From positions 4,340,001 through 4,404,000 of the forward strand of contig NZ_JPUX01000001.1 in the NCBI RefSeq assembly GCF_000738675.1: DNA of 64,000 nt, read 5' to 3'. Under the pieces are notes generated by a model. It had not been told where the DNA came from, did no database searches, and saw nothing but the letters and a program-made list of their open reading frames with translations. Both the position numbers and the translations under genes were made by a program. Positions within the stretch are counted from its first letter, which is position 1; every line of letters starts with the position of its first letter. Below, piece after piece: positions 47,516 through 56,413 of the stretch. Origin of the DNA: Serratia nematodiphila DZ0503SBS1. Lineage in GTDB: Bacteria > Pseudomonadota > Gammaproteobacteria > Enterobacterales > Enterobacteriaceae.

Positions 47516-48280
47516 TCATTTGGCGACCGGCACGACCTGGCAGGCACTGCCGGCGCAGCGGAAGTTCAACTGCGGCCGCCCGCCGTAATCGTTGATGTAC
47601 GCCAGCGACGGTGCGTTGCCGAGGCTCGCGGCGGAAACGTTCAGCGGGGCGCTGGCCTTCGGCGCCACCATCAACGGTTCAAAGCCGGCCGCCCCTTTGC
47701 CGCCCTTGCTGGCACTCGCCTCAACGATCGTCACGTAATAAGGGGTCGGGTTGTTCACCACATATTTGTCACCCTGCCGGGTCAGCGTCAGCTGCTCCTG
47801 CCACGGCGCCGCGTTCTTCTTCGGGGCGAGCGCCGCCGGGCGATAAAACATTTTGATGCGGGTCTGCAACGCTATCTGCAGCGTGTTCGGCTTATTGCTG
47901 CGCGGCGGTATTTCCCGCAGGTTGAAGTAATACAGCGTCTCCCGGTCCTGCGGCAGCTGACGCGCCGCCGGCAGCGACTGGATCTTCACCTGGCTCGGTT
48001 TGCCCGGCTCCACCCGCTGCACCGGCGGCAGCACGGTGAAGGGGCTTTGGATCTTGTTGCCGCGATCGTCTTCGATCCATCCCTGCGCCAAATACGGCAA
48101 CTGTTTGTTCTGGTTACTGATGTTGAGACTGACCGTTTTCAGGTCGCCGTCGAAAATCACGCGCGTGCGATCCAGCGCGATAGCCGCATGAGCGGGCAGG
48201 CCGACCGCGCCGAGCGTCAATGCGGCGGCGAGCGGGCCCACAAGGGAAACGGTCTTTCTGGTCATAGTCAGATTCATCAT
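47516..48280 (-). CDS. Periplasmic fimbrial chaperone
   Basis: A PapD/FimC-like chaperone of 254 aa, which donates strand G1 to pilin subunits. It has a signal peptide ending in GLPAHA, then IALDRTRVIFDGDLKTVSL; the conserved core includes YLAQGWIEDDRG, FTVLPPVQRVEPGKPSQV and LYYFNLREIPPRS. The F1-G1 loop is of the short (FGS) type. Either of two adjacent ATGs (48280, 48277) may be used; the upstream GTG/ATG reading from 48346 is unlikely. Confidence 0.92.
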   Translation of the reverse strand: MMNLTMTRKTVSLVGPLAAALTLGAVGLPAHAAIALDRTRVIFDGDLKTVSLNISNQNKQLPYLAQGWIEDDRGNKIQSPFTVLPPVQRVEPGKPSQVKIQSLPAARQLPQDRETLYYFNLREIPPRSNKPNTLQIALQTRIKMFYRPAALAPKKNAAPWQEQLTLTRQGDKYVVNNPTPYYVTIVEASASKGGKGAAGFEPLMVAPKASAPLNVSAASLGNAPSLAYINDYGGRPQLNFRCAGSACQVVPVAK

Positions 48281-48361
48281 GTCTTCACGGTTCCAGTCGG
48301 CCGAAGGCGGGCAATCCCGCCCCGGCGGTTTAGCGGCGGAGCGCACTCCGCCGGGTGTAAG

Positions 48362-50896
48362 TCAGTTGGCGTCAGCCGCCGGCTTGTTGCCGGCCAGAGG
48401 ACGGCAAGGCAGCAGCAGCGTGTTCATCAGCATTTCGGCCGGCAGCGGCGCCGGCAACTGGATTTCACACTGCGCCGCGCCGTTCCAATGCACGCGCATG
48501 CGCTCGCCGGGGTTGAGGCCGGACAGGTAAACGCTGCCGCCGTCATTGATGATGCCGGTCTCCTGTTTGCGGGCATTCAGCACCGTGGCGCCGAACGGCG
48601 GCTCGCTGCCGTCCGCCAGTTTGACGATCGCCATCGCCTTCTCGCCGGCTATCACCTCAAACTTGCGGTAGCCGATGGCCCCCTCGGTCAACGTGGCCTG
48701 CACCACGGAACGCGTCGCCTCGACGTTGTCGCTCAGGCTATTGAGATCGATGCTGGCCTTATTGCGGTAGTAGCTGTTTACATCCGCCACCACCGCTTTG
48801 CCGTAACGGTTGGTCAGCACCGTACTGCCGTAGCCGCGCACCGGCACGCCGGCGACGCCTTCGGTATCCAGCAGCAAGCGCGTGCCGCCCGGCGTATTGA
48901 CCCGGTGCAGCACCGCCCCTTCCGCCGCCATCGTCAGGCCGCCCTGCGCGCCGATGCCGACGGCGCTGTAACGGCCGGCCTGGTAGCTGGCATTGGCGTT
49001 GATCTGCGCCATATCGCCCTGATGGCTGTAATAGCCGCTGGCCGTCGCCCCGCTGCGTGCGGCGCCGGCGCTGATCTGATAGTTGTTGTGTTCATCGACC
49101 CGGTTGTAGTAACCGACCCGATGGGCGTTCTCTTCGCGATCGAGCGTCATGTTGTAACTGAGCGTCCCGGCGCTGCCCCAGGGCAGCGACAGCGACAGGT
49201 ACATCCCGTCGTCATTGCGCTCGTTGTAACGGTTGCGATAGGCCGACAGCGATACGCTGACGTTCTTGAAATCGCCGATATCGAAGTAGCGCGATACCAT
49301 CAGGTTGTAACGATCGTTCGGCGCCCGATCCCAGTAGGTTTGGTGGCTGTAGTTGAGATAGGTGCTGAGCCCCAGATCGCGGAACTGTTTGTTGAAGGTG
49401 ATGGTGTACATCTCCTTGCTCTTGCCGCTGCGTCCCCCTTCGTAACGCGCATCGAGGTAGTCCCCCATGCTCATGAAGTCCTCCTGGGAGAAGCGGTAGC
49501 CGGCGAAAGTGATCTGGCTGTCGTACTGGTCGAAGTTCTTCGAATAGCTCAACCGGTACGAACCGCCGGTCAGAGCGCCCTCCTGCGGCAAGCGCGCACG
49601 CGACTGCGTGGCATCGAACGACAGCGCCCCCAGCGCCATCAGATCGCGCCCGATCCCCAGCGACAGCGCGTTGTAATCGCCGCCGGCGATCCCCCCGCCG
49701 TACAGCGACCAGCCGTTGCTGATGCCCCAGGAGAACTCGCCGGTGCCGAACATCGGCCCGCGCAGGTGGTGCCCCCACTCCGACGGCTTGCCCGTCGCCA
49801 GCTTGTAACGCACCGTGCCCGGGCGCGTCAGGTAAGGAATGTTGGCGGTGTTCATCTTGAACGCCTGCACGCTGCCGTCCTGCTCTTCGACGCGCACGTC
49901 CAGCTCGCCGGAAACGGCGTCGTTGATGTCCTGAATGCGGAATGGCCCCGCCGCCACCTGCGTCTCATACAGCACGCGCCCCTGTTGGCTGACCACCACC
50001 TTGGCGTTGGTTTTCGCCACGCCCGTCACTTCCGGCGCATAGCCGCGCAGGTTGGGCGGCAACATGCTGTCGTCGGATCGCAGACTGACGCCGGTAAAGC
50101 GCAGGCTGTCGAAAATGTCGGAGTTCAGATAATCCTCCCCCATCGTCAGCCGCGAGCGCAGCGCCGGAATAGCCCGGTAGGCGTAATAGCGGCTCCAGTC
50201 GAACTGTTTGTCGGTCGACTGAGAAGAACCGGTCTGATGGCTGAGATTAGCCTGCCAGTCGGCGCGCAGGCGCCAGGCGCCCAGATTGGCGCCGCCGGTG
50301 CCGTTGCCGCTCAGGCTGTAACTGCTGCCGCCTTTCTGATGTTTTTGTGTTTGAGCATTGACGTTATAGTCAAACAGCAGCCCGGGAATACCGTCATCCC
50401 AGCGCGAAGGCGGGTCCCAGTTTTCCGAGCTGTATTCCAGATAGGCCTGAGGAATGTTGAGGTACAGCGAGGAGCTGGCAAGATCGCCGCGGGCTTCCAT
50501 CCCTGCCAGGCTGGAGGCGTCAAGGCAACGGCCGCCGTGCGTCCAGTTCAGCGTACTTAACAGTTTTTCTTTCAGCCCCAGTTGGTTGACCAACTCCGGC
50601 GAAAGACAGGCTTCGCTGCCTTTAGGATCGTTCTCGGGCGCCATAAACGTCACCGGCTGTTCCGCCAGATCGTTCTTATTGACGTGCACCACCATGGTAT
50701 AAACGCCCGGCATGATGTAGCCGCTGCGCGTAAATTGGCTCAGATCGATATTTTTACGATCGTTGATGTCCAAGACGTCAGTATTGAATTGAATAACGTC
50801 GGCGGCATAGACCAACGCAATCGGATTTCCCAGAGAAAGGGCAACACAGAGCCCCAAAGCTTGAAGACGAAATAACTTCCCTGCCGGTGAAAGCAT
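48362..50896 (-). CDS. Fimbrial outer-membrane usher
   Basis: An 844-aa usher of the FimD/PapC family that assembles and exports the pilus. It has a signal peptide (MLSPAGKLFRLQALGLCVAL...), an N-terminal periplasmic domain (VIQFNTDVLDINDRKNIDLS, then PGVYTMVVHVNKND), a 24-strand barrel with plug (VTGVAKTNAKVVVSQQGRVL), and C-terminal domains with a terminal cysteine pair (CEIQLPAP ... LLLPCRPL). Its length is typical. It follows the second pilin gene by 47 bp. The family resembles MrpC/MadC-type ushers. Confidence 0.95.
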   Translation of the reverse strand: MLSPAGKLFRLQALGLCVALSLGNPIALVYAADVIQFNTDVLDINDRKNIDLSQFTRSGYIMPGVYTMVVHVNKNDLAEQPVTFMAPENDPKGSEACLSPELVNQLGLKEKLLSTLNWTHGGRCLDASSLAGMEARGDLASSSLYLNIPQAYLEYSSENWDPPSRWDDGIPGLLFDYNVNAQTQKHQKGGSSYSLSGNGTGGANLGAWRLRADWQANLSHQTGSSQSTDKQFDWSRYYAYRAIPALRSRLTMGEDYLNSDIFDSLRFTGVSLRSDDSMLPPNLRGYAPEVTGVAKTNAKVVVSQQGRVLYETQVAAGPFRIQDINDAVSGELDVRVEEQDGSVQAFKMNTANIPYLTRPGTVRYKLATGKPSEWGHHLRGPMFGTGEFSWGISNGWSLYGGGIAGGDYNALSLGIGRDLMALGALSFDATQSRARLPQEGALTGGSYRLSYSKNFDQYDSQITFAGYRFSQEDFMSMGDYLDARYEGGRSGKSKEMYTITFNKQFRDLGLSTYLNYSHQTYWDRAPNDRYNLMVSRYFDIGDFKNVSVSLSAYRNRYNERNDDGMYLSLSLPWGSAGTLSYNMTLDREENAHRVGYYNRVDEHNNYQISAGAARSGATASGYYSHQGDMAQINANASYQAGRYSAVGIGAQGGLTMAAEGAVLHRVNTPGGTRLLLDTEGVAGVPVRGYGSTVLTNRYGKAVVADVNSYYRNKASIDLNSLSDNVEATRSVVQATLTEGAIGYRKFEVIAGEKAMAIVKLADGSEPPFGATVLNARKQETGIINDGGSVYLSGLNPGERMRVHWNGAAQCEIQLPAPLPAEMLMNTLLLPCRPLAGNKPAADAN

Positions 50897-50943
50897 AATA
50901 AAAGTCCTTTCAATAACGAATTAACCGTCAGTACGAGAAAAAA

Positions 50944-51480
50944 TCAAAAATAATCCAGCTTAAAACGCACTGTGGAATAATACGCTCCCGCCTTCAACGG
51001 CTGATGATTCGGCATCAACGTCATGGAATAATTCAGCACTCTATTTCCCGGTATTATTCCTTCCATCGGTAAGGGTTTCCCTGGAATAACCGGCGTGCCG
51101 TTGCTGTCTTTTATCTTCAATGCGACGCCGCGCGCCTCGCCCTGTACGCCAAACAGAGCGCCTTCCGCATAACCATCAAACGTAACCTGAAAGAATTTCC
51201 AATCAGGTTTGTTTTCCGGCCGTTCCAAAATGCAGTTGACCAATTCAATACTGAAAGGTTTGGTCATCCCCTGGCCGTCACGAATGATCTGCCCGAGAGG
51301 AAGCGTGTCCATATCGATCGTCTGATCGCGGCTGCCGGCGGCAATGGCGCAGGCGGTGTCGATAATGGCGCCGTGCATGCTGACTTTGCCCCCCCCCTGC
51401 GCGGCGGAAGTTGCATAGCCGGGCGCAAACGCCAACGACGCCAAAAGAACGGCACCCGCCCGATTCCTTGAAAAAAACAT
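50944..51480 (-). CDS. Fimbrial pilin, second gene of operon
   Basis: A 178-aa pilin with signal peptide and core GKVSMHGAIIDTACAIAAGS, C in LVNCILERP and a C-terminal GAYYSTVRFKLDYF. ATG at 51480 after AAAGGA. It lies between the major pilin and the usher, the position of MrpB/FimI-type anchor or minor subunits. Confidence 0.88.
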   Translation of the reverse strand: MFFSRNRAGAVLLASLAFAPGYATSAAQGGGKVSMHGAIIDTACAIAAGSRDQTIDMDTLPLGQIIRDGQGMTKPFSIELVNCILERPENKPDWKFFQVTFDGYAEGALFGVQGEARGVALKIKDSNGTPVIPGKPLPMEGIIPGNRVLNYSMTLMPNHQPLKAGAYYSTVRFKLDYF

Positions 51481-51507
51481 CGCGACATTCCTTTGACACA
51501 GAGAGTC

Positions 51508-51537
51508 ACCAGGCATGCGGCGTGCCCCATGCCTGGT
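51508..51537 (-). terminator. Hairpin after the major pilin gene
   Basis: A perfect 10-bp stem (ACCAGGCATG / CATGCCTGGT) with a ten-base loop lies between the major pilin and the next gene. Such partial terminators raise the amount of major pilin over the rest of the operon. Confidence 0.7.
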
Positions 51538-51558
51538 TGATTAAGCCTTCGGACTCAC

Positions 51559-52080
51559 TTACTGATAAGCCAGGGTGAAATCGGCTACGGCGGTGAAGTC
51601 ACCCGGAACGATGGCGGCAGAAGCGCCTTCGCCCTGCAGGTAGGCGGCGAAATGCAGGGTATTGTTGCCGGTGTTCAGAGTCTGCGCGGTAGTCGCTTCA
51701 CCCAGTTTGATCGGCTGGCCGTTGTAAGAGATAGCGACGCCGGCGCCGCTGGCGGTGCCCGCGATGCCCAATAGATCCTTATCGGTAGACGATGCTACGC
51801 CGCTGAAGGTGGTTTTAACGGTTTTCAGCGTGGTGATGTCGCACTGCTCCAGCTTGATTTCAAACGGACGCGGGTTGGATTTGCCGCCGTTTTTCAACGC
51901 CACGTTGGACACCTGGCCCAGATCTACGGTCTGATCGATCGACTCAGGCGCAATAGAGCATGGCGCATCAATAATAGAGCCCGTGAAGGTGACCTTACCG
52001 TGTCCCTGATCGGCTGCCTGTGCAAAAGAACTTGCGCCAAATGCAATCACTGCAGCCATCATGATTTTGTTAAGTTTCAT
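51559..52080 (-). CDS. Fimbrial major pilin
   Basis: A 173-aa type 1-like major pilin. The signal peptide MKLNKIMMAAVIAFGASSFAQA precedes mature ADQGHGKVTFTGSIIDAPCSI. Disulfide partner in LEQCDITTLK, and the C-terminal beta-zipper ends DFTAVADFTLAYQ. It resembles MrpA/SmfA-type subunits. It is the first gene of the minus-strand operon. ATG at 52080; the longer in-frame start at 52119 is less likely. Confidence 0.92.
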   Translation of the reverse strand: MKLNKIMMAAVIAFGASSFAQAADQGHGKVTFTGSIIDAPCSIAPESIDQTVDLGQVSNVALKNGGKSNPRPFEIKLEQCDITTLKTVKTTFSGVASSTDKDLLGIAGTASGAGVAISYNGQPIKLGEATTAQTLNTGNNTLHFAAYLQGEGASAAIVPGDFTAVADFTLAYQ

Positions 52081-52744
52081 AGAACCTATATTCCTTATAA
52101 GAAAAAATGCATATTCCAATCAAGAAAAAGAGCAACAGGAAGCCTGCTCGCGCTTATATATGCGCAGCCCTGATTCTTTAGCATCTTGCTAGTTGGTTAA
52201 CTGCCAAAACCCAAAGGCACCGACAATAAAAAGTCGATAACGGCAAGTCTGCAGCGGCCCATCCATTAATGAATTCGCCCTATAAAAATAAACGAAATCA
52301 CAACGATCAGGGGCCAATACTTTCTAATCCGCCCTTCTTGTCCGGCGATGAATATTCTGGCAAATGCCTCTCAGCAAAAAAAGGCTTTTTTTGATCAAGG
52401 CGAACATTCGCAATTTATTTCCTAATTAAAGTTAATTTACTGTTATTTTTAGGCTCATAGATCGTAAAAAATACTTTTATAGAGCAATATCCTGTTTTTG
52501 CGAGATTCACAAGTAATCAGATCGCAAAGTGGCGCTTTGTGAATATAATAAACCAAAATTTTAGGTTTCTGCGTGACGCCACCCCTGCCTGAACATAGGT
52601 AAAAACGGGGCGGGCAACGCCTTTTTTTTCAATCCTGATAAATAGATAGGAATTTTCTTTGTTCGCGTTTTACCTCGTTGTTGGTAGACGGCGAATGTTT
52701 GTTTTTTCTTAGGAATACGGCAATCGGAATACAGAGGAAGTGCT
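52081..52744. promoter_or_regulatory. Fimbrial switch region with four GATC sites
   Basis: A 664-bp AT-rich gap between divergent major pilin and PapI-like genes. GATC occurs at 52305, 52393, 52460 and 52520, four in 219 bp. Lrp-like A/T tracts surround them (for example GGCTTTTTTTGATCAAGG). The GATC at 52520 sits next to an inverted CAAAG-TGGCG-CTTTG. No long inverted repeats or recombinase gene suggest DNA inversion. The layout matches Pap-type switching by Dam methylation, Lrp and PapI. Confidence 0.6.
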
Positions 52745-53077
52745 ATGGAAGCGTTATCTCCGAAACAAAAGGAAATACGGCAATTGCAGCACGATCTGCT
52801 GCAAACATTATTCGCGCAATCGCCCCGTCAATGTCCCGTCGCCGGGCCGCCGCCACAGCAGCAGTGGCTCTCGACACGGCAACTGGCCAATGCCGTCAAC
52901 GTCGGCGTTTACCGGGCTCGACGGCTGTTATTGGATCTTGTCGCCCGACAAGAAGTGATTGTGACGGACGGCTCCATCAACAACTCGTTGAGGTGGTATC
53001 CCACCGCGTTGCTGGACGGTGGCGATAACAACGGCATACCCAACAAAGATGCATCTCACTCTCCTTTAACGGAATAA
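52745..53077 (+). CDS. PapI/FaeA-like fimbrial regulator
   Basis: A 110-aa protein with a winged HTH of the PapI/FaeA type: LSTRQLANAVNVGVYRARRLLLDL then VARQEVIVTDGSINNSLRWYP (residues about 38-85). The positions of the recognition helix (YRARRLLLDL) match PapI (YQARYYLLLL). PapI helps Lrp choose its GATC-containing sites and turns Pap pili on. ATG at 52745 has AGAGGAAG four bases upstream. It is divergent from the pilin operon and starts a second transcript with the adhesin. Confidence 0.78.
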   Translation: MEALSPKQKEIRQLQHDLLQTLFAQSPRQCPVAGPPPQQQWLSTRQLANAVNVGVYRARRLLLDLVARQEVIVTDGSINNSLRWYPTALLDGGDNNGIPNKDASHSPLTE

Positions 53078-53156
53078 ATATGGCCAGCCGGCCTGATTGG
53101 CAATATTTCATTGCGGAGTAACGCCGCACACCATTTATATATATCGGGATATTATC

Positions 53157-54128
53157 GTGAGAAAAACAGCCCTGCTATTTTTACGTTGCTGCCTGGCACT
53201 CTCTTTCTTCCTGCTGTTTGGCAACGCCAACGCATTTACTTGCCGCACGTCCGATGGCGGACTTATTCCCCCGGGAGGATCGGCCACGCCGGTTGACGTC
53301 CGGGTTCGCATCGGACCACAGCTTTCTTATGGCAAAAACGAAATCGTCAACGTCAGCCAGGTCACCTGTAAAAACGACGTCGCGAGCTGGTACGACTATC
53401 TCAAAACCGATAGCCCGGCGCTGTCGATGAACGGCGCGATTTTTGGCTCGATCGGCAGCGGCACGACCATCAACGGCAGCGACTACAACTCCCCTGTGCC
53501 TGCCGGCATCAGCGTACTCAGCCTCACCGGCTTGCAGACCCAGTCTGTCGCCATCCGGGTCTATATCGTGTTGAACCGTTTCCCAACGCCGGACATCAAG
53601 GTGAATAAGGGTGACGTCATCGGTCAAATCAACTTTATTCAGACCAACGATCAACCGGGCTGCCCACAGTGCGGCGTTTATCGCTGGCGCCTGATCGCCG
53701 ACAACGACGCCTACTTCGTCACCACCAGTTGCACCATCAACAACGGCCAGCAAATTAATGTCGATTTTGGTCAGATCCGTCAGGACTTCCTGACCCAGAG
53801 CGCCAACGACGCCCAGATCAAACAGGACAAAGCGCTCAGCTACCAGTGCGACGATCAGAGTGCGACGCAGGATATTCTGATCCGGATGGTCAGCGACGCC
53901 AGCGGCTTCTCCAGCGATTTTATCAAGACCACCAACCCCAACGTCGGCGTGGCCATGGTACACAACGGCGCGGTGGTAAAGCCCAACAATGCCTTCAGAA
54001 CGCGCATCGTCAACGGTCTGGGCAACGACACCGTCACCTTTGTGCCGGTGAAGAACAATGTCCCTTACACCAGCATCGCCACCGGTCCGCTGTCGGGCTC
54101 GGCCACGCTGATCTTCAGCGCACCTTGA
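53157..54128 (+). CDS. FimH-like two-domain fimbrial tip adhesin
   Basis: A 323-aa precursor: signal peptide (MRKTALLFLRCCLALSFFLL...GNANA), mature N-terminus FTCRTSDGG, a lectin domain (to about 160) and a pilin domain ending GSATLIFSAP. FimH mannose-pocket residues are kept by alignment: F1, N47 and D48 (CKND), D54 (YDYL), Q136 and N138 (IQTND). The lectin domain has two cysteine pairs (C3/C45 and C143/C146-like CPQC). The start is GTG at 53157 with a weak Shine-Dalgarno. It lies on the strand of the PapI-like regulator rather than in the usher operon. Confidence 0.85.
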   Translation: MRKTALLFLRCCLALSFFLLFGNANAFTCRTSDGGLIPPGGSATPVDVRVRIGPQLSYGKNEIVNVSQVTCKNDVASWYDYLKTDSPALSMNGAIFGSIGSGTTINGSDYNSPVPAGISVLSLTGLQTQSVAIRVYIVLNRFPTPDIKVNKGDVIGQINFIQTNDQPGCPQCGVYRWRLIADNDAYFVTTSCTINNGQQINVDFGQIRQDFLTQSANDAQIKQDKALSYQCDDQSATQDILIRMVSDASGFSSDFIKTTNPNVGVAMVHNGAVVKPNNAFRTRIVNGLGNDTVTFVPVKNNVPYTSIATGPLSGSATLIFSAP

Positions 54129-54141
54129 GACGGGAGCCAGA

Positions 54142-54639
54142 ATGAACATGACGATAAAAACGGGCTGCGCCCTGCTGTTGGCGCTGGAATTGATTAGCTC
54201 GGCCGCTCAGGCCGCCGATCAGGGCACCAAGGTCAATATCACCGCCACCGTGGTGGCGCCTCCGCCTTGCGTGATCAACGACGGGCGCACCATCGACATC
54301 GACTTCGGCAAGGTCGGCATCAAACGCATCGACGGCAGCCGCTATATGCAACGCATCGATTACAGCATCAAATGCGAGTTTCTGGATAACAGCCGCCAGT
54401 TGAAAATGAAGATCATGGGCAGCGCGGCGGCCTTTGACAACAGCGTGTTGACCAGCAGCGTCACTGGATTAGGCATCAAGCTGTTGGCCAACGGTAAGGC
54501 CTTCGCCATCAATACGCCGCTGAACATCGACTACGCCAATCCGCCGACGCTTGATGCAGTGCCGGTGAAAAACAGCGCCGTCACCCTGGCGGAAGGCGAC
54601 TTCTCCAGCGGCGCCACCATGCTGGTGGACTATTTTTAA
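54142..54639 (+). CDS. Fimbrial minor pilin (FimG/MrpG-like)
   Basis: A 165-aa pilin: signal peptide ending AAQAAD, core NITATVVAPPPCVINDGRTID, second cysteine in YSIKCEFLD, and C-terminal GDFSSGATMLVDYF. It follows the adhesin by 13 bp and is likely the adaptor that links the adhesin to the shaft. Confidence 0.88.
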   Translation: MNMTIKTGCALLLALELISSAAQAADQGTKVNITATVVAPPPCVINDGRTIDIDFGKVGIKRIDGSRYMQRIDYSIKCEFLDNSRQLKMKIMGSAAAFDNSVLTSSVTGLGIKLLANGKAFAINTPLNIDYANPPTLDAVPVKNSAVTLAEGDFSSGATMLVDYF

Positions 54640-54667
54640 AGCGCCGCTTCGGCCGGATACTGAAAAT

Positions 54668-54698
54668 AAAAAAAGCCGCAACGTCTCCGTTGCGGCTT
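54668..54698 (-). terminator. Terminator of dacC
   Basis: On the minus strand AAGCCGCAACG and CGTTGCGGCTT pair perfectly (11 bp, loop of four) and are followed by TTTTTATTT. Confidence 0.9.
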
Positions 54699-54740
54699 GG
54701 TCGAGGAGGGTGCGCCGGGGCGCTCCTCACATCAGGCTAT

Positions 54741-55946
54741 TCAGCCGAAGATCCCGCCGAACCACTGGCTCAGCTTCATCATCACCATATCCCAGATGCG
54801 GCTGAAGAAGTTGCCCTCTTTCACCTCTTGCATCACCACCAGCGGGTGCTGTTCGATGGTTTTGCCGTCCAGCTGGAAATCGATGGTGCCGACCACCTGG
54901 TTTTTCGCCAGCGGCGCTTCCAGCGTCGGTTGGGTCAGCTTGTAGCTGGCCTTCAGGTTTTTCATCTGCCCTTTCGGAATGGTGACCGAGGCGTCTTTCG
55001 CCACGCCGAGCGGCACTTCGCTGACGTCGCCGAACCACACTTTCTGGGTGACAAACGGCTTATCGGCCTTGATCGGCGTCGCGGTTTCATAGAAACGGAA
55101 GCCCCAGGTCAGCAGCTTTTCGCTTTCGCTAAAGCGCACGCGATCGCTCGGCGCGCCTAAAACCACCGAGATCAGACGCATCGGGCCGTCGGTGGCGGAC
55201 GCCACCAGGTTGTGGCCGGCGCCGCTGGTGTAACCGGTCTTGATGCCGTCGACGTTCAGGTTGCTGCTCCACAGCAGACGGTTGCGGTTAATCTGGCGGA
55301 TCTTGTTAAAGGTGAACTCTTTCTCTTTATGTAGCGCGTATTCGTCCGGCACGTCGCGGATCAGCGCCTGGCTCAGCAGCGCCATGTCGCGCGCGGTGCT
55401 GTACTGCCCTTCCGCATCCAGACCGTGCACCGTCAGGAAGTGGGTATTCTGCAGGCCGAGGGATTTGGCGTAGTTGTTCATCAGGCCGACGAACGAATCC
55501 TGGCTGCCCGCCACGTAGTCCGCCAGCGCGATGCTGGCGTCGTTGCCGGACTGGATCACAATACCCTTATTCAGTTCCAGCACCGGCACCTGATCGCCCG
55601 GCTTGATGAACATCAGCGAAGAGCCGCGCAGCGCCGGGTTACCGGGCGCCCAGGCGTCTTTGCCGACGGTGACCATGTCTTCCGGCTTGATCTTGCCGGC
55701 CTTGATCGCCTGGCCGATCACGTAGCTGGACATGATCTTGGTCAGGCTGGCGGGATCGAGACGGGTGTCGGCATTGCCTTCGGTCAGCACTTTGCCGCTG
55801 TTGTAATCCATCAGAATGAAGGCCTTGGCGTCTACCTGCGGCGGCGCCGGCGGCTCGGCCGCGTGTACGGCCGGGGCGGCCAGCAACAGGATGCCTACGC
55901 TGAAGGTCAGTTTTTTCAGGGAAGTGGATAAGTTTTTTTTCATCAT
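54741..55946 (-). CDS. dacC: DacC, penicillin-binding protein 6 (D-Ala-D-Ala carboxypeptidase)
   Basis: A 401-aa periplasmic carboxypeptidase that trims the terminal D-Ala from peptidoglycan. Catalytic motifs: SLTK (S in DPASLTKIM), SGN ([12 protein letters not shown]) and KTG ([13 protein letters not shown]). A signal peptide ([10 protein letters not shown]), PBP5-type second domain and C-terminal amphipathic membrane anchor ([17 protein letters not shown]) are present. Two adjacent ATGs at 55946 and 55943. The C-terminal ends closely match E. coli DacC. In E. coli dacC lies next to deoR; here the fimbrial cluster and sda genes separate them. Confidence 0.95.
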   Translation of the reverse strand: MMKKNLSTSLKKLTFSVGILLLAAPAVHAAEPPAPPQVDAKAFILMDYNSGKVLTEGNADTRLDPASLTKIMSSYVIGQAIKAGKIKPEDMVTVGKDAWAPGNPALRGSSLMFIKPGDQVPVLELNKGIVIQSGNDASIALADYVAGSQDSFVGLMNNYAKSLGLQNTHFLTVHGLDAEGQYSTARDMALLSQALIRDVPDEYALHKEKEFTFNKIRQINRNRLLWSSNLNVDGIKTGYTSGAGHNLVASATDGPMRLISVVLGAPSDRVRFSESEKLLTWGFRFYETATPIKADKPFVTQKVWFGDVSEVPLGVAKDASVTIPKGQMKNLKASYKLTQPTLEAPLAKNQVVGTIDFQLDGKTIEQHPLVVMQEVKEGNFFSRIWDMVMMKLSQWFGGIFG

Positions 55947-56413
55947 GACGTCGCCAGAGTGTCCATTCAAAACCATTGAAATAGCGTTAACTTTCAAACA
56001 TGTTCACGTTTTAAGCCAACCAGCGAGAGTGGCCCGGTGCGCGCGTGTCGGCCGCAACCCCTTGCGGCGCCCGTAGCGGGTAACGCAACGCACCGAAAAT
56101 GCCCTTGCTGTGAGTTTATGTGATTTATCTTATTTTTGCAGGGTTTAGCGTGAATTTTCAGCATTTTTACATAACTGTACGCAGGCACGCACTTATCGTT
56201 CAAAAAAGCATCGCGACGCGCATTTTCGCACCTATCCACGGCTACACGGCCAAGCATCTGCACCGCTAAACATCTGCGCATCCATACGTCCAAAAAAGAT
56301 TAATATATTCCATAATGGCATATAGAACCGCTATTTGTTCTTTTTAAAGCGCTTATCCTCAGCGCTATCATCCGCACAACGACTTTTATACCGAATAATC
56401 CTGGAGATGAGTC
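55947..56413. promoter_or_regulatory. Region between dacC and the cystathionine synthase gene
   Basis: 467 bp holding the two divergent promoters. At about 56307-56350 lies an AT-rich element (ATTCCATAATGG, then TATAGAAC, then CTATTTGTTCTTTTT) like those upstream of cysteine/sulfur-controlled genes (CysB-type). No gene is seen in the gap. Confidence 0.45.

Noticed and set aside
47477..50560. Plus-strand 1027-codon open frame opposite the usher, chaperone and pilin genes
   Set aside because: GC-rich antisense shadow; the minus-strand genes are clear family members across the same bases.
52081..52744. Invertible (fimS-like) promoter element
   Set aside because: No long inverted repeats flanking a promoter and no tyrosine recombinase gene in the cluster; the GATC layout explains control better.
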